From contig JAXLVB010000002.1 of NCBI GenBank assembly GCA_046329195.1, forward strand, positions 1,302,001-1,366,000: 64,000 nt of DNA. Direction: 5' to 3'. The DNA is from JAXLVB01 sp046329195. Its GTDB lineage: Bacteria > Bacteroidota > Bacteroidia > Cytophagales > Spirosomataceae. Every line of letters begins with the position of its first letter. Position 1 is the stretch's first letter. The notes beneath the pieces were generated by a model. That model had not been told where the DNA came from. It did no database searches and saw nothing but the letters and a program-made list of their open reading frames with translations. Shown here piece by piece: positions 52,920 through 61,240 of the stretch. A program made the translations under genes and the position numbers.

Positions 52920-53363
52920 TGTTGCACAACTAGCGAAAAGTGTCATGGCACACCTTTATAACTGATTTCTAACAGGGGGCCAACCTGTGTTGAAAATTTA
53001 GAACCTCTCTTGTCGAAGATATAGAAGCCGTTTTGCTCCTTTTTTGTCTACACAAACAGACCTATCTTCCCTAATCGACAAGCGGGCTGAACCGTCTCAA
53101 TTTCTTGTGCATTCGATCGTAGTTGGGTTTGTAGATGCTCTCTTCTCACTTCTTATTTTTGGTGACTCACCCAGAGCAGGCTATTGTGTCGAGTTGAGCT
53201 TACCGTAAAAATTATATTCCTTTACCAAATCTTCCAGATTGACTTGATACAATTCTTGCGGACCGTAGTTTTTTCTGCCTTGCATACAGCTAAAATACTA
53301 AATAGACCCCAGATTTTCAATCCTTTTGTTTACTTTTGATGTACTTGAAGTAGTTGTGCAACA
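52920..53363 (-). mobile_element. Decayed IS1182-like element, 444 bp
   Basis: The ends are perfect 13-bp inverted repeats, TGTTGCACAACTA (52920-52932) and TAGTTGTGCAACA (53351-53363). On the minus strand, the N-terminal start of an IS1182-type transposase is recognisable (MQGRKNYGP, then NFYGKL). A later piece (SIYKPNYDRMHKKL, around 53110-53150) belongs to the C-terminal part of the same protein family. Most of the gene is deleted and the frame is broken. No target-site duplication is obvious at the flanks. Confidence 0.75.
53181..53285 (-). pseudogene. N-terminal remnant of IS1182-family transposase
   Basis: A 34-residue open frame from ATG 53285 to a TAG at 53183, starting MQGRKNYGP and including LVKEYNFYGKL, which resembles the beginning of IS1182-family transposases (usual length 450-550 residues). 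The frame stops where the family continues. It is inactive and lies within the 444-bp element bounded by the 13-bp inverted repeats. Confidence 0.7.
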
Positions 53364-53476
53364 AGCACATCGGTTTGGCAATATGGGGGCAGAAGTGCTA
53401 AATTGAACATTTGGAAATCTAATGAACTTTGGTGCATTGAAAACCCCTACTTCGTAAAGCCCAAATCGTTAGTGGC
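53364..53476. repeat. Palindromic cassette-junction element, PAL-f
   Basis: The left side reads CACATCGGTTTGGCAATATG and GGGGG. The reverse of the right side reads GATTTGGGC and then TAGGGG, so the two sides pair imperfectly. The middle TAAATTGAACATTTGG and CTAATGAACTTTGGTGCA resemble PAL-d and PAL-e (TTGAACATT, CTAATGAACATTTGTGC). The right end is GTTAGTGGC. It lies directly ahead of the NUDIX gene. Confidence 0.6.
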
Positions 53477-53497
53477 AATTTTAATAGACACCCTACT

Positions 53498-53986
53498 ATG
53501 AATAAAGTACCAATAGGACTTAAAAGAACAGCGACCCTTTGCATATTACGACACCAAGACAAATTTTTGTTACTCAAAAGACTTAAAGAACCTAACAAGG
53601 ACAACTTTACACCAGTTGGAGGTAAACTTGACCCTTTTGAAAGTCCATTAAAATCTGCAATTAGGGAAACTTTTGAAGAAACGGGAATAAAAGTAGAAGC
53701 AATGAAATATTGCGGTATTTTGACAGAGACTTCACCAACAGAATACAATTGGACAGGGTATGTTTATATCGCTAACATTGATTTTATTGAACCGCCCATT
53801 TGTAACGAAGGGACTTTAATGTGGATTTCATTTGACAACTTATTAAGCGTTCCAACTCCTAAAACTGATTGGTATATTTATAAATACATTCTTGCTGACA
53901 AACCATTTGCATTTAGTGCAGAATATGACGATAATCTAACCCTATTAACAATGACAGAGGAAATTGAAAATGTAAAAATTTTATGA
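53498..53986 (+). CDS. NUDIX hydrolase
   Basis: A 162-residue NUDIX protein. The NUDIX box G-x5-E-x7-R-E-x2-E-E-x-G is intact in the stretch from GGKLDPFE to IRETFEETGIKV (about residues 42-68). It begins with a short leader (VPIGLKRTATLCILRHQ) like MutT/8-oxo-dGTP pyrophosphatase members. It is flanked by palindromic elements on both sides and stands alone. The likely role is clean-up of an oxidised nucleotide or dinucleotide. Its AT-rich codon use fits the island, unlike the core genes. Confidence 0.92.
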   Translation: MNKVPIGLKRTATLCILRHQDKFLLLKRLKEPNKDNFTPVGGKLDPFESPLKSAIRETFEETGIKVEAMKYCGILTETSPTEYNWTGYVYIANIDFIEPPICNEGTLMWISFDNLLSVPTPKTDWYIYKYILADKPFAFSAEYDDNLTLLTMTEEIENVKIL

Positions 53987-53993
53987 TAGTTGG

Positions 53994-54218
53994 ATACCAA
54001 AACTGCCACCAAAAGGTTTGCCGCAAGGCTGACAGACAGAATAATCCCGCATCTGCGGGATACTACAATCAGCTACTATCGGGCTTGACCGAATGCTATT
54101 TGGCTTTTAGTTGTTAACTTCAACCTCAGTTTTTCTCCCGATAGCTATCGGGACGGCTTCGGTTGCCGGGCTGACACAGCAACAATTCCAGCCCTGCGGC
54201 AAGCCTTGAACGTTATCC
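53994..54218. repeat. Palindromic cassette-junction element, PAL-c
   Basis: The ends GGATACC and GTTATCC are near mirror images. Arms GGTTTGCCGCAAGGCTG (54015-54031) and CAGCCCTGCGGCAAGCC (54189-54205) pair with 15 of 17 matches. Inside are two further perfect hairpins: ATCCCGCA-TC-TGCGGGAT (54044-54061) and CCCGATAGCTATCGGG (54137-54152). It follows the NUDIX gene directly and precedes the FAD monooxygenase gene by about 56 bp. Confidence 0.75.
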
Positions 54219-54274
54219 GTCAGACTGAGAGCGACACCCCAACAAATGATAACGGAAACATATAATTTAAAAAA

Positions 54275-55405
54275 ATGAAAATAGCCATCATAGGTGGTGG
54301 AATTGGCGGTTTGACAACAGCCTTAGCCTTAATACAAAACGGACAAGAAGTAACAGTTTACGAAAGCGCAACTGAAATCAAACCTGTTGGTGCAGGAATT
54401 GTTATGGCAAACAATGCTATGCAAGTTTTTGACAAACTTGGCATTCGTGCCAAAATTGAAAGGGCTGGTTGCAAAATTTCTAACATTAAAATCACTGACG
54501 CACAACTTAACACAATTTCGGTAAGTGACCTTACAAAATTTGAAATCAAATATGGAGTTTACAACGTAGCAATTCATCGGGCAGACTTGCAGAAAATTTT
54601 AGCTAACGAAATAGGTTTTCAAAACATCCAATTATCAAAACGACTTTTAAAAATTGAAAAAGAAAACGATTTTAAACTAACTTTTGACGACAGTACAAGC
54701 ATAATTGCTGATATTGTAATTGGTGCAGACGGAATAAAATCAACCGTAAGAAATCAATTGTTTGGTGTGGGAAGTATTCGTGACACAAAACAAAGATGTT
54801 GGCGAGGCGTAGCTGAATTCGATTGGTCTTCTAACTATAATCACGAAGCATTTGAAGCGTGGGGTAAAGGAAAACGCTTTGGTTTTGTAAAAATCAGCGA
54901 TAAAAAAGTGTATTGGTTTGCTGTATGCGACGATATTTTGATAAAAGACAATTCAACTATTACAGAATTATTTAAAGACTTTCATCCAGAAATTGTAAAA
55001 ATCATTTCTGAAACACAAAATGACAAAATAATTTTCAGCGACATTATTGATTTGCAACCAATCTATCAATGGCAAAAGGGAAAAGTTTGTTTAATAGGCG
55101 ATGCGGCTCATGCTACAACGCCCAATATGGGACAAGGTGCTTGTCAAGCTGTTGAAGACGCTTATGTTTTAGGAAAATTATTCGGACAAGGAAAAAGTGC
55201 TGAAGAAGTATTTGCTCAATATGAAAAACTAAGAATGGGCAAGGCTCATTATATTGTTAATACAAGTTGGACAATAGGAAAAGTTGCTCACTTTCAGAAT
55301 AGCATAGCTGTTTGGTTGAGAAATGCGTTAGTAAAAAGAATGCCGAAATCTGCTAACGAAAAGCAAATGGATAAAGTTTTTAACATTGAATATGAGATTG
55401 ACTAA
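54275..55405 (+). CDS. FAD-dependent monooxygenase (group A flavoprotein)
   Basis: A 376-residue single-component flavoprotein monooxygenase. It starts with the FAD-binding motif IAIIGGGIGGLTTALAL, has the DG-type motif DIVIGADGIKSTVR near 150, and the second FAD motif VCLIGDAAHATTPNMGQGACQ near 275. The family includes urate and aromatic hydroxylases and tetracycline-inactivating enzymes; substrate cannot be read from sequence. It is bounded by PAL-c and PAL-d and has AT-rich codon use like its island neighbours. Confidence 0.88.
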   Translation: MKIAIIGGGIGGLTTALALIQNGQEVTVYESATEIKPVGAGIVMANNAMQVFDKLGIRAKIERAGCKISNIKITDAQLNTISVSDLTKFEIKYGVYNVAIHRADLQKILANEIGFQNIQLSKRLLKIEKENDFKLTFDDSTSIIADIVIGADGIKSTVRNQLFGVGSIRDTKQRCWRGVAEFDWSSNYNHEAFEAWGKGKRFGFVKISDKKVYWFAVCDDILIKDNSTITELFKDFHPEIVKIISETQNDKIIFSDIIDLQPIYQWQKGKVCLIGDAAHATTPNMGQGACQAVEDAYVLGKLFGQGKSAEEVFAQYEKLRMGKAHYIVNTSWTIGKVAHFQNSIAVWLRNALVKRMPKSANEKQMDKVFNIEYEID

Positions 55406-55420
55406 CAAAAAGCTCGAACT

Positions 55421-55563
55421 GCTAATAGGCGTTTGGCTCAATGGCGGGAGATGTGGTTAATTGAACATTCTACCTCGCATCTATCCCGAAAGCTTTCGGG
55501 ACGGTGTATTGACAGTGCACTGCTACGAAATCCGCCTGAATGCCGAGCGCTAAACCATTAAGC
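55421..55563. repeat. Palindromic cassette-junction element, PAL-d
   Basis: The left side GCTAATAGGCGTTTGG and CAATGGCGGG is matched by the reverse complement of the right side, ending AGCGCTAAACCATTA (55546-55560). The same 15 nt occur in PAL-e at 57578-57592. Both also share AAATCCGCC on the right arm. The middle carries a perfect 18-nt palindrome TCCCGAAAGCTTTCGGGA (55484-55501). Confidence 0.75.
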
Positions 55564-55631
55564 CTTATTGTAGGACGACCGTAAACGAAATGAAATGTTG
55601 TAACTTGCAACCGAAAAATAACAAAAAATAA

Positions 55632-56282
55632 ATGGATGAATTAATACAGAAAATAAAACACCTTGCCGACACTTATACCGCTAATTTGAATAGCCAAATT
55701 GAGCAGAGAAAAGAAGAAATGAAGGCTGACGACACTTCTCACTACCTCATTTATAGAGTTTTGGGTATTGAAACAAAAGAAGGGCAGTTAATAGATGAGT
55801 ATCAAAATGTTGGACGATTCCTTTATAAGTATGCGGGTTCATTTCTTGAAGAAGCTGCAACTCTTTGTTTGAAATATAAATTTCCTGATGGTGAAAAGAC
55901 CAAAGTAGTTAATACAATTGGACAGAAACCAAAAACTTTTGAGATTGATTTCCTAAATGAAAATGATGCCATTGAAGTAAAATGGCGTGATGCAACGACA
56001 GATGGAGACCATATTACCAAAGAGCACACAAGAGTTCAAGTAATAAAAGCTCACGGTCACAAACCAATACGAATAATGTTCTACTATCCACAAAGAGAAC
56101 AAGCCATTAGAATTCAACAAACTTTGAAAACACTTTATGCAGGTGTGGAAGGAGAATATTATGGTGGTGACGAAGCTTGGGAATATTTAAAAGCTTATTC
56201 AGGAGTTGACTTAAAAGCTATTTTGACACAGATTGCAAACGAAAGAACACCCCGAGTGGAGGCTCCCGAAAATGGAAACTAA
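55632..56282 (+). CDS. ApaLI-like type II restriction endonuclease
   Basis: A 216-residue protein that I match from memory to ApaLI-type endonucleases (SHYLIYRVLG and RFLYKYAGSFLEEAA segments). A PD-(D/E)xK core fits TFEIDFLNENDAIEVKW, giving D-x(n)-E-x-K. The length is as expected. Its end overlaps the start of a DNA methyltransferase gene by 11 bp (56272-56282), which confirms an R-M pair. If the match holds, the target would be GTGCAC. This pair is followed by PAL-e and preceded by PAL-d. Confidence 0.72.
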   Translation: MDELIQKIKHLADTYTANLNSQIEQRKEEMKADDTSHYLIYRVLGIETKEGQLIDEYQNVGRFLYKYAGSFLEEAATLCLKYKFPDGEKTKVVNTIGQKPKTFEIDFLNENDAIEVKWRDATTDGDHITKEHTRVQVIKAHGHKPIRIMFYYPQREQAIRIQQTLKTLYAGVEGEYYGGDEAWEYLKAYSGVDLKAILTQIANERTPRVEAPENGN

Positions 56283-57516
56283 TAAAATCTATCACGGAAA
56301 TTGTATTGAAAAACTCAAAGAAATTGAAGCCAACAAAGTTGACTTGATTTACTTTGACCCACCTTTTTTTACTCAACGTAAACATAGTCTTACGAATAAA
56401 GACAATTCTAAAACTTACGAATTTGACGACAAATACAATTCTATTGAAGAGTATTTGGAACTAGTTGAAAATGTTTTGCTAGAATCAAAAAGAGTATTAA
56501 AGAACACAGGAAGTGTATTTCTTCATTGCGACAAAACTGCATCACACAATATTAGAGTTGTGATGGACAAGGTTTTTGGACGTGAAAACTTCCAAAGTGA
56601 AATTATTTGGTCATACAAAAGATGGTCGAATGCGAAAAAAGGACTTTTGAATGCACATCAAGTAATTTTCTTTTATTCTAAAACACAAGATTTTAAATTC
56701 AATTCGCTTTATACTGATTATTCAGCAACTACTAATCTTGACCAAATTTTACAAGACAGAGAACGTAATGAAAACGGAAAGTCTGTTTATAAAAAAGATG
56801 AAAACGGTAATGTAGTTTTAGGTAAAGAGAAAAAGGGGGTTCCTCTTTCTGACGTTTGGGAAATTCCATACTTAAATCCAAAGGCAAAAGAAAGAGCAGG
56901 ATACCCAACTCAAAAACCAGTTTTACTACTTAATCAAATTTTAAATATCGTTACAGACGAAGGCGACTTGGTTGTTGACCCATTTTGTGGGAGCGGAACA
57001 ACTTGTGTTTCTGCAAAATCTTTGAAAAGACAATTTATTGGAATTGACATTTCAAAGGATGCGGTTGAACTTGCCAATTCACGATTAGAAGAAATGGTAA
57101 TTTCTGAATCTAATCTTTTAAACAGGGGAACAAACGAGTATCAAGAGAAAACCGAAAAAGAATTAGCCATTTTACAAAATATTAATGCTTTTCCTGTTCA
57201 AAGAAATAGCGGAATTGATGGTTTCTTAAAAGACCATTTTGAAGGTATGCCAGTTCCTGTAAAAATTCAAGGGGAATATGAAACAATAGAAGATGCAATT
57301 GAGAAACTAGAAAAGGCTTCTTATGGTAAAAACTATAAAATGAAAATCTTAATCCAAACAAGAGAGACGGGAATAAGCCGACTTTTTGGTTTAGAATCGG
57401 ACGTTACAATAGTAAAATCACTAGAATTACAGACGAAAGATTTGATGAAAAAGAACAACGAAGGCATAACACGGGTTTTGCAAAATGGCGGGTTAAGTGC
57501 TTCTAAGACAGTTTAG
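56272..57516 (+). CDS. DNA methyltransferase, beta class (N6-A or N4-C)
   Basis: A 414-residue methyltransferase. The catalytic motif LIYFDPPFFTQ (DPPF) comes first near residue 26, and the AdoMet-binding motif VVDPFCGSGTTCVSAK near 238 comes later, the order of beta-class enzymes. It protects the target of the ApaLI-like enzyme encoded just before it. The ATG at 56272 is chosen; the frame is open further upstream but lies in the endonuclease gene. The last 17 codons (57464-57516) run into PAL-e, so the C-terminal peptide GITRVLQNGG.. comes from repeat DNA. Confidence 0.88.
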   Translation: METNKIYHGNCIEKLKEIEANKVDLIYFDPPFFTQRKHSLTNKDNSKTYEFDDKYNSIEEYLELVENVLLESKRVLKNTGSVFLHCDKTASHNIRVVMDKVFGRENFQSEIIWSYKRWSNAKKGLLNAHQVIFFYSKTQDFKFNSLYTDYSATTNLDQILQDRERNENGKSVYKKDENGNVVLGKEKKGVPLSDVWEIPYLNPKAKERAGYPTQKPVLLLNQILNIVTDEGDLVVDPFCGSGTTCVSAKSLKRQFIGIDISKDAVELANSRLEEMVISESNLLNRGTNEYQEKTEKELAILQNINAFPVQRNSGIDGFLKDHFEGMPVPVKIQGEYETIEDAIEKLEKASYGKNYKMKILIQTRETGISRLFGLESDVTIVKSLELQTKDLMKKNNEGITRVLQNGGLSASKTV

Positions 57517-57594
57517 TGCTAGATGTTAGTTTAGTGCATCTAATGAACATTTGTGCTGAAAATCCGCCACTGCACCAAGCGCTAAACCATTAGC
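57464..57594. repeat. Palindromic cassette-junction element, PAL-e
   Basis: The left end GCATAACACGGGTTTTGC is matched by the right end GCGCTAAACCATTAGC in inverted form, and TGGCGG pairs with CCGCCA. The right arm AAATCCGCC..AGCGCTAAACCATTA is shared with PAL-d. Short internal repeats (TTAGTGC) separate the arms. It overlaps the 3' end of the methyltransferase gene and closes the island. Confidence 0.75.
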
Positions 57595-57652
57595 TACACC
57601 TCTAAAAGAAAACCCTGGCTACCTTTATTTTCAGTAAAAATTCATTCAGACC

Positions 57653-58861
57653 GTGCAAATTTTTGATGTTATTGTTATTGGAAAAGGCTTAGTTGGTGCT
57701 GCCGCTGCTAAATACCTTTCGGAGAATACCAAAAAAGTTGCTGTCATTGGGGCAGACGAGCCAAAAGAAACAGAAACGCCCCTTGTTTATTCAAGTCATT
57801 ATGACCAAGCCAGAGTGCAGCGAATTATCGGTAAAGACAAGGTATGGACAACGCTCAATAACAACTCCGTACAAGAATATGCCTCTATTCAAAAGAAGTC
57901 CGGCATACGATTTCATGATGATGTTGGTTGTTTATACGTCAATGCTTATGGTCCTGACCACTATTTGAAAAACTATCCTACAGTAGCCAAAACACACGAT
58001 ATATCTTATACAACGTTTGGCTCCTCAACGGCTCTGAATAGTCATGCTGATTTTGTTTTTCCAGAAACTTCGGCTGGCATACTCGAACACGCTCCTTCGG
58101 GTTATATAAATCCACGTCTATTGATTAAGGCTCAACTCGAAGTATTTAAACAGCAGGGAGGTTCTGTTTTTTCAGATACCGTAATCAAATTATCTGTAGA
58201 AAACAATGGTACTTTTTTAATCGAAACAGAAAGCGGTAAAACCTATTCATCTGCACAAGTGCTGGTAGCGACTGGTTCGTTCATGAATTGTCTCGATATC
58301 CTCCCCCAAAAACTTAAATTGACGACAAAAAGTGAAGTGGTTCTTTTGGTGAAAATAGATGACAAACATGTTGAGCATTTTCGTACGCTCCCTTCTTTAC
58401 TTTATGAGATTGATGAAGAAGACGTAGAAGGAATTTATTTGCTTCCACCCGTGAAATACCCGGATGGAAATTATTACTTAAAAATCGGGGCGAATTCACC
58501 TGATGACCTCGTTTTCGAAAGCTTAGAACAGATTCAGGAATGGTTCAGAAATGGTAAGTCTGAACGCTATGCCCCTGCTTTGCTCAAAGCAATCAGGAAA
58601 CTTATGCCATCACTTCCTTTAGAAAATACCTTGACCAAAAAATGCGTGATTAGCCGAACAGCCACCGGAAGACCTTATGTTGGTGAAACGGCCACTCAGG
58701 GACTATTTCTGGCAGGAGGATGCAATGGATATTCGGCCATGTGCTCTGACGCTATCGGAAATGTAGCATCGCATCTCATTTTGAACGGCAAATTGCCCGA
58801 GTACTATCCTACTGATGCGTTCACTATCGAATATATGGAAGAAGAAAGTGATTGGATATAA
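57653..58861 (+). CDS. FAD-dependent oxidoreductase, DAO family
   Basis: A 402-residue flavoprotein of the DAO/sarcosine-oxidase superfamily. The N-terminal Rossmann motif VIVIGKGLVGAAAAKYL, the VLVATGSF strand near 205 and the C-terminal FLAGGCNGYSAMCSDAIG give the FAD-binding fold. Members oxidise N-methyl amino acids or other secondary amines. The start is a GTG at 57653, since no ATG lies before the Rossmann strand. It is the first gene after the island and has more core-like codon use. Confidence 0.85.
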   Translation: MQIFDVIVIGKGLVGAAAAKYLSENTKKVAVIGADEPKETETPLVYSSHYDQARVQRIIGKDKVWTTLNNNSVQEYASIQKKSGIRFHDDVGCLYVNAYGPDHYLKNYPTVAKTHDISYTTFGSSTALNSHADFVFPETSAGILEHAPSGYINPRLLIKAQLEVFKQQGGSVFSDTVIKLSVENNGTFLIETESGKTYSSAQVLVATGSFMNCLDILPQKLKLTTKSEVVLLVKIDDKHVEHFRTLPSLLYEIDEEDVEGIYLLPPVKYPDGNYYLKIGANSPDDLVFESLEQIQEWFRNGKSERYAPALLKAIRKLMPSLPLENTLTKKCVISRTATGRPYVGETATQGLFLAGGCNGYSAMCSDAIGNVASHLILNGKLPEYYPTDAFTIEYMEEESDWI

Positions 58862-59210
58862 GTACACTGTAAACTAGAAAATATTATTTTTTACTTGCAA
58901 ACGGTCGCAGAGGAAAATAAAATCAGCGAGTTTCTGCGGTATAAAATTAGCGGGTATCTGCGTGATAAATTTTACGGAAGTTTAGTTTACAACGCAAAAA
59001 GTATATTAGTATCCAATCAACGAAAAAACCCCGTAAACTTCTGTCCATTAAGTACTTATAAATAATGAACAATGATTAACTAAGTGCAGCAGCGCACCCC
59101 AAGGTCTTTGTAGCTTCCCTATTGAAATTTTTACTATTTTTAACTTGCCGAAGACTCTTGTTCATTCAGAACACATCTTGTCAGTCAATTATTTAAACTC
59201 CAAAACACTG
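58862..59210. other. Intergenic region with short direct and inverted repeats
   Basis: 349 bp without a gene. Two direct copies of an AGCGGGTATCTGCG-like phrase occur (AGCGAGTTTCTGCG at about 58924 and AGCGGGTATCTGCG at about 58951). TGTAAACTA (58868-58876) is inverted as TAGTTTACA (58983-58991) around them. This looks like a small dispersed repeat. The frame of the next gene runs upstream through this region, but its signal peptide starts at 59211. Confidence 0.5.
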
Positions 59211-60650
59211 ATGGCACGCCGAACAACACAATTGTTAATTTTTTTGATGTTGGTAGGGGTCAAGTTATTTGCCCAAAACCAAAAAGAACAATTGTCTCAA
59301 CTCATGAATTCATACCACCGCTACAATATGTTTGATGGGGCGGTGTTGGTGGCAGACCACGGTAAAGTCATTTATAAAGAGGCATTTGGGCTTGCCAATC
59401 GGGAGTGGAATATTCCAAATACGACCGATACTAAGTTTATGATTGGTTCCATCTCCAAACCACTTACTGCTACATTACTGTTGATTTTGGTTCAAAAAGG
59501 CCTTATTAAGTTAGACAACAAACTGGAAGATTACTTGCCTGCCTTCAAAAACAAACCAGCTGCCAAAGTCACTATTAGGCAATTGCTTAGTCATACATCG
59601 GGTATGCCCAATTATGATGTAATCAAAGATTTCTTTCCAAGAATCAGTCGCCAGAGCTTTACACGGGAGGAATACATTAATGTCTATAAAGACTCTACCC
59701 TTGCCTTTGAACCGGGCACTCGGTATATGTACAGTAGTTGGGGGTATTTTACGTTAGGGTATATTATCGAAAAAGTAACTGGCAAATCGTACGAACAGGT
59801 TATGAAAGAAGAGATTTTTGCTCCATTAGGCATGGCAAATTCTGGTTCCTATTTACATACAAAAATCATCCCTAAACGAGCTTCTGGATACGATTATGGA
59901 TTAGGCAATTACTACAGTGCAGATTTCAGAGATCAATCAAACACCATGGGCACAGGCGATATTTTCACCACAGTAGAAGACCTTTTCAAGTTCCATATCG
60001 CACTGACTAACAACACCTTACTCAACAAAACACTTACCGATGAAATGTTTACGCCTGGCCGAAGACCTGCACGATACGGTTATGGTTGGTTTAACCAAAA
60101 TTTTAAATACACAGCTACTGACAGCGTAAAAGCCAATTATCATTTAGGTTCTACCGAAGGATTTATTTCATTTTTTTTGAGAATGCCCGAAACCAACAGC
60201 ATGGTGGTTATCCTTTGCAATAGTGCCCCAACTGATTTTTTTGGTATTACCAAAAACCTTATCAATGTGTTGCACGACAAAAAAGTGGCCTTGAAAGCCC
60301 CCGTGCATAAAAGCATTGAAACTTTTATTGTTAACGAAGGTGCCACCCGAGCCGTAGAAGAATACAAAAAAATGAAAAAAGACACGGCTCATTTCTACGT
60401 TGATTGGCTCCAAATGTATTACCTCAGCGAGAAACTCTACAGCTTGAAACGATACGAAGACGCTCGCATCATTGCCGAAAACAATGCCGTAGAGTTTCCT
60501 GACAGAGATTATGTAGCCTTATCCTTAGCCAATATTTATTTAGCACTCAACCGAAAAGCTGATGCCATTCAATTCTACAAGAAAGTGCTTGACCTAAACC
60601 CCATCAGCGAAGAAGCCAAAAACAGGCTCAAAGAGCTGGTTGTCAAGTAA
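59211..60650 (+). CDS. Secreted beta-lactamase-fold serine hydrolase with TPR tail
   Basis: A 479-residue protein with a signal peptide (about 1-21, cleaved after LFAQ), a class C beta-lactamase/D-peptidase domain (about 25-370) and a TPR-like tail (about 395-479). The nucleophile motif is Ser80-Ile-Ser-Lys83, the Tyr motif Y174-S-S, and an HLGSTEG segment occurs where the third motif is expected. The tail contains A-x(3)-A-x(2)-L type helices. Substrate is unknown; peptidase or esterase function is likely. The ATG at 59211 begins the signal peptide; upstream frame is not used. Confidence 0.85.
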   Translation: MARRTTQLLIFLMLVGVKLFAQNQKEQLSQLMNSYHRYNMFDGAVLVADHGKVIYKEAFGLANREWNIPNTTDTKFMIGSISKPLTATLLLILVQKGLIKLDNKLEDYLPAFKNKPAAKVTIRQLLSHTSGMPNYDVIKDFFPRISRQSFTREEYINVYKDSTLAFEPGTRYMYSSWGYFTLGYIIEKVTGKSYEQVMKEEIFAPLGMANSGSYLHTKIIPKRASGYDYGLGNYYSADFRDQSNTMGTGDIFTTVEDLFKFHIALTNNTLLNKTLTDEMFTPGRRPARYGYGWFNQNFKYTATDSVKANYHLGSTEGFISFFLRMPETNSMVVILCNSAPTDFFGITKNLINVLHDKKVALKAPVHKSIETFIVNEGATRAVEEYKKMKKDTAHFYVDWLQMYYLSEKLYSLKRYEDARIIAENNAVEFPDRDYVALSLANIYLALNRKADAIQFYKKVLDLNPISEEAKNRLKELVVK

Positions 60651-60673
60651 CACCACTATGTTACAAACCCTTG

Positions 60674-61114
60674 TCAATCCTCCAACTCGCCAATGTCTTC
60701 GTTCCAGACTTCGGGTTTGGCGGCAATGAACTCGTTCATCATGCTTACACATTCATCAAGGTCCAAGTCAATGACCTCTACTCCATGCGACTGCATGAAT
60801 TCTTTTGCCCCCGGAAATGTCCTTGATTCGCCTACAATTACCTTCGGAATTTTGAACTGCACAATCGTACCTGCACACATATAGCAAGGCATTAGCGTAG
60901 AATAAATCACCGTGTTCCGAAACGACCCCACTCGTCCGGCATTGTTGAGGCAGTCCATTTCACCATGCAAGATGGGATTATCCTCTTGCACTCGTTTGTT
61001 ATGACCCGAGGCTATCAATTTACCATTTTTTACCAAGGCCGAACCAATCGGAATCCCTCCTTCCGACAAGCTTTTCCGTGCTTGCCGAATAGCCTCTTCC
61101 ATAAACTCATCCAT
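60674..61114 (-). CDS. Cytosine/CMP deaminase-family enzyme
   Basis: A 146-residue zinc deaminase. The zinc-binding and catalytic motifs are HGEMDC (His-Ala/Gly-Glu, near 51-56) and PCYMC (near 75-79). The size and arrangement are close to yeast-type cytosine deaminases and to guanine deaminases, which release ammonia from a nucleobase. It converges with the serine hydrolase gene. Downstream in the other direction lies the 40-bp tandem array. Confidence 0.87.
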   Translation of the reverse strand: MDEFMEEAIRQARKSLSEGGIPIGSALVKNGKLIASGHNKRVQEDNPILHGEMDCLNNAGRVGSFRNTVIYSTLMPCYMCAGTIVQFKIPKVIVGESRTFPGAKEFMQSHGVEVIDLDLDECVSMMNEFIAAKPEVWNEDIGELED

Positions 61115-61240
61115 TGTTTTGTTGATTTTGTTCGTTAAATTCTTGTTTATCTGTCAAAGAAGTTTCCGTTAAAAGTTAAAGGACATATTCAATACGTCCC
61201 CACATGAAATTGCAGAAACACTGTTTTTCCTCCACACATC

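Noticed and set aside
54275..55405. Tetracycline-inactivating monooxygenase (TetX)
   Set aside because: Only general FAD-monooxygenase motifs match; the substrate-site region does not resemble TetX clearly enough to name it.
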